Notes under the pieces: model-generated
Seen by the model: only the letters and a program-made list of their open reading frames with translations
The model's database searches: none
Told to the model about the DNA's origin: nothing
Shown: in pieces, positions 14,999-17,036 of the stretch
Numbering within the stretch: the first letter of the stretch is position 1
Layout of the letters: each line of letters starts with the position of its first letter
Position numbers and translations under genes: made by a program
DNA from: JABDGZ01 sp964487685
GTDB lineage: Bacteria > Omnitrophota > Gorgyraeia > Zapsychrales > Fredricksoniimonadaceae
DNA length: 17,036 nucleotides
Assembly: GCA_964487685.1 (NCBI GenBank)
Contig: CAZASA010000043.1
Coordinates: 1-17,036, forward strand
Reading direction: 5' to 3'

Positions 14999-16038
14999 TG
15001 GCGGCCATTGAAACAATTAAATGGATCGATGGCACAGCGCGTATCATTGATCAGACAAAGCTGCCTGGGCGTCTGGAATATATTTATTGCCGTGATGTCA
15101 AGACGATGGGTGAGGCCATCAAACGCCTCTCCGTGCGTGGAGCTCCGGCCATTGGGGTGGCTGCTGCCTTTGGTGTGCTATTAGGCATCCGGAAATTTAA
15201 GGGCCGGGACAAACCAAAATTCCTCAAGCTTTTCCATGAAACCTGCGACTATCTGGCTACAACCCGCCCGACGGCGGTGAACCTGTTCAATATGCTCAAT
15301 GAAATGCGCAATGTCGTGATCTGTAATCCCTGGGCCGATGTGGTGACCTTAATAAAAGCCCTGGAGTATCAGGCCGTGGCCATATTCAAGGCAGACCAGG
15401 AAGTTTGCCGCCGCATGGGGGACCACGGTTCCAAGCTTATCAAAAATGGGGTGCAATGCCTGACGATATGCAATGCCGGTGCCTTGGCCACCGTGGATTA
15501 CGGTACAGCCTTAGGGGTTTTTTATAGTGCCAAGAAAAAGGGCAAGAAATTCAGTGTCTATGCGTGTGAGACGCGTCCGTTATTACAAGGGGCTCGACTG
15601 ACCTGTTGGGAACTGCTCCAGCAAAAGATTGATACGACTCTCATTTGCGATAATATGGCGGCATCATTGATGGGCAAGGGCAAGGTAGATATTATTCTCG
15701 CCGGTGCAGACCGTATCGCGTCCAATGGAGATACCGCTAACAAGATCGGCACCTATATGCTGGCCGTATTGGCTAAACATCATGGTATTCCCTTTTATAT
15801 CGTCGCTCCGCGTTCAACCTTTGATTTGAAGATCAAGACGGGCAAACAAATACCTATTGAAGAGCGTAACAGCGAAGAAGTAACCCATTTTGCGGGAGTA
15901 AGCACCGCTCCCAAAGGCCTAAAAGTCTATAACCCCGCCTTCGACGTGACACCGGCAAAACTAATCACAGGCATCGTGACAGAGTACGGCATCATCCGTC
16001 CGCCGTATGTAAAAAATATTAAAAGTCATATTGGCTAA
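14998..16038 (+). CDS. mtnA: S-methyl-5-thioribose-1-phosphate isomerase
   Basis: This 346-residue member of the eIF2B-alpha/beta/delta-like family converts methylthioribose 1-phosphate to methylthioribulose 1-phosphate in methionine salvage. Diagnostic motifs are RGAPAIG at 47-53, RPTAVNL near 90-96, ICNAGALAT with catalytic C158, and GADRIASNGDTANKIGTY with catalytic D238, matching the Cys/Asp pair of the Bacillus enzyme. APRSTFDL and IEERNSEEVT complete the signature. GGAGAG upstream and a one-base overlap with metG support the ATG. No other salvage gene (mtnK, mtnB, mtnN) is in the window, so it may act in an incomplete or scattered pathway, or on related 5-deoxyribose phosphates as reported for some bacteria. 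The family call is secure; the in vivo substrate is inferred. Confidence 0.95.
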   Translation: MAAIETIKWIDGTARIIDQTKLPGRLEYIYCRDVKTMGEAIKRLSVRGAPAIGVAAAFGVLLGIRKFKGRDKPKFLKLFHETCDYLATTRPTAVNLFNMLNEMRNVVICNPWADVVTLIKALEYQAVAIFKADQEVCRRMGDHGSKLIKNGVQCLTICNAGALATVDYGTALGVFYSAKKKGKKFSVYACETRPLLQGARLTCWELLQQKIDTTLICDNMAASLMGKGKVDIILAGADRIASNGDTANKIGTYMLAVLAKHHGIPFYIVAPRSTFDLKIKTGKQIPIEERNSEEVTHFAGVSTAPKGLKVYNPAFDVTPAKLITGIVTEYGIIRPPYVKNIKSHIG

Positions 16039-16043
16039 CCCCC

Positions 16044-16919
16044 ATGAAAATCTCCCCATTAGGTGAATTTGGTCTGATCAATGCGCTTAAGCCCTTTGCA
16101 CCTGTTTCTAAAAATGTGATAAAGGGGATCGGCGATGACGCGGCTGTTTTGGTATACAGCAAGAACGAATTCTTGCTGTTTACGACGGATATGCTGGCAG
16201 AAGGTACGCATTTTACCCGCCGAATGCTGCCCCAGGCGATCGGCCACAAAGCTTTAGCCTGCAGTATCAGCGATATCGCGGCCATGGGCGGCGATCCCAC
16301 CTTTGCGGTGGTTTCCATCGGTATCCCTAAAGGCCTGTCCGTTAATTTTATTAAAGACATCTATAAAGGGATCGAACGCACAGCCAAGGCTTTTAAGGTC
16401 AGTATTGTCGGCGGGGATACGATCAAGACAGATAAAATAGTGATCAATGTCGCTTTGTTGGGCTTGGTGGAAAAAAAATATCTCACGACCCGTGATGGCG
16501 CCAAGCCAGGGGACTGGATCTTTGTGACCGGGCCTTTGGGTGGATCGTTTAAAAGCGGGCGGCACTTAAACTTCCAGCCGCGATATCCCCAAGCAAGATT
16601 TTTGGTTGAGAATTTCAAACCGAGCGCTATGATGGATATATCCGACGGCCTTTCGGGGGACTTGAATCATATCCTTAAAGCAAGTAAGGCCGGAGCACGG
16701 TTGGACCTGGCATCCATCCCTTGTAATAAGGGAGCCAGTTTATCCCAGGCGTTAAATGATGGGGAAGATTTTGAACTTTTATTGACCTTGCCTTCCCGAA
16801 AAGCCCAAGCACTGATGGATTGGCAAGCCAGGACCAAGAAATTTTATTTTTATCCGATAGGTACTATTACGTCTAATGCAAAAGAAAAGATCAAATCCCA
16901 AAGTTTTACTCATTTCTAA
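16044..16919 (+). CDS. thiL: Thiamine-monophosphate kinase
   Basis: This 291-residue enzyme phosphorylates thiamine monophosphate to thiamine pyrophosphate, the last step of cofactor synthesis. Motifs in order are GIGDDAAV (28-35), TTDMLAEGTHF (47-57), SISDIAAMGG (74-83), VGGDTIKTD near 122-130, and MMDISDGLSGDL near 193-204. The first three hold the metal-binding aspartates and the ATP site. The protein is a little shorter than the usual 310-330 residues, apparently from short linkers in the second half and not from loss of a motif. The ATG lies five bases after the mtnA stop with no Shine-Dalgarno sequence. The end overlaps the start of tsaE by 44 bases in another frame. ThiL beside TsaE is a frequent neighbourhood in bacteria. 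Confidence 0.95.
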   Translation: MKISPLGEFGLINALKPFAPVSKNVIKGIGDDAAVLVYSKNEFLLFTTDMLAEGTHFTRRMLPQAIGHKALACSISDIAAMGGDPTFAVVSIGIPKGLSVNFIKDIYKGIERTAKAFKVSIVGGDTIKTDKIVINVALLGLVEKKYLTTRDGAKPGDWIFVTGPLGGSFKSGRHLNFQPRYPQARFLVENFKPSAMMDISDGLSGDLNHILKASKAGARLDLASIPCNKGASLSQALNDGEDFELLLTLPSRKAQALMDWQARTKKFYFYPIGTITSNAKEKIKSQSFTHF

Positions 16920-17036
16920 CAGTGAAAAAGAAACCATGGCCTGTGCAGGTCATTTGGCCGGACAGCTAAAGGCCGGGGACATTGTTTTATTACAAGGTGA
17001 TCTGGGAGCCGGCAAAACCACCTTTGTCAAAGGGCT
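16876..17036 (+). CDS. tsaE: tRNA threonylcarbamoyladenosine synthesis ATPase TsaE, N-terminal part (3' end cut)
   Basis: The first 53 residues of TsaE are present; the gene continues past the window. TsaE is the ATPase that works with TsaB and TsaD to make the t6A modification next to the anticodon of ANN-decoding tRNAs. The P-loop GDLGAGKTTFVKG lies at about residues 42-54, preceded by LISNSEKET and AGDIVLLQ, both typical of the family. The ATG at 16876 is chosen because it is the nearest start upstream of the conserved ISNSEKET stretch; this makes it overlap thiL by 44 bases and leaves an N-terminal leader of about 11 basic residues. An in-frame ATG at 16936 would cut into the conserved region. 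No clear ribosome site is seen, so coupling to thiL is likely. Confidence 0.9.
   Translation, partial: MQKKRSNPKVLLISNSEKETMACAGHLAGQLKAGDIVLLQGDLGAGKTTFVKG

Noticed and set aside
16936..16938. ATG at 16936 as the tsaE start
   Set aside because: It would remove the conserved ISNSEKET-type segment that precedes the P-loop in TsaE proteins.
1..17036. CRISPR arrays, transposons, phage genes, toxin-antitoxin or other defence systems
   Set aside because: No repeat-spacer pattern, transposase, integrase or defence-type gene is seen; the window is ordinary core chromosome.

Overview
The window is a gene-dense, single-strand stretch of chromosomal housekeeping genes: 16 genes, all on the + strand, most separated by a few bases or overlapping at stop/start codons (ATGA, GTGA, TGATG). 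The first (mcsB) and last (tsaE) are cut by the window edges. I see no rRNA, tRNA, CRISPR array, transposase, phage gene or clear intrinsic terminator. The source looks like a diderm bacterium of moderate GC content. It pairs the protein-arginine-kinase/ClpC quality-control genes familiar from Firmicutes with an MlaE/MlaF/MlaD lipid transporter, which implies an outer membrane. That mix, and the way the gene order is joined up, suggests an uncultured diderm lineage such as Omnitrophota. This taxon is an inference and not proven by the window.

Layout: (1) 2-2981, stress proteolysis: the end of mcsB (arginine kinase) and clpC (AAA+ unfoldase). (2) 2985-5316, mlaE-mlaF-mlaD, an ABC system for phospholipid trafficking between the membranes. 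(3) 5313-7670, radA (DNA repair and recombination) and a membrane-anchored PIN-TRAM protein of the YacL family. (4) 7667-8863, ispD and ispF of the MEP isoprenoid pathway. (5) 8910-11044, cysE and cysS (cysteine synthesis and cysteinyl-tRNA). (6) 11153-13499, tmk, holB and ricT. (7) 13496-16038, metG and mtnA (methionyl-tRNA and methionine salvage). (8) 16044-17036, thiL and the start of tsaE.

The order mcsB-clpC-radA-yacL-ispD-ispF-cysE-cysS is the conserved Bacillus-type ctsR/clpC cluster, but with mlaEFD placed between clpC and radA, and without disA or gltX. It runs straight on into a second conserved block, tmk-holB-ricT-metG, which is a separate cluster in Bacillus. The tight spacing suggests one or a few long transcripts.

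The non-coding interest is in three short gaps that carry palindromic, repeat-like elements: mlaF/mlaD, ispD/ispF and ispF/cysE. In the last two, the G-rich tail of the element is itself the apparent ribosome binding site of the next gene. I found no convincing new multi-gene system. The best leads are these palindromes, the hydrophobic N-terminus of CysE and the hybrid gene order.
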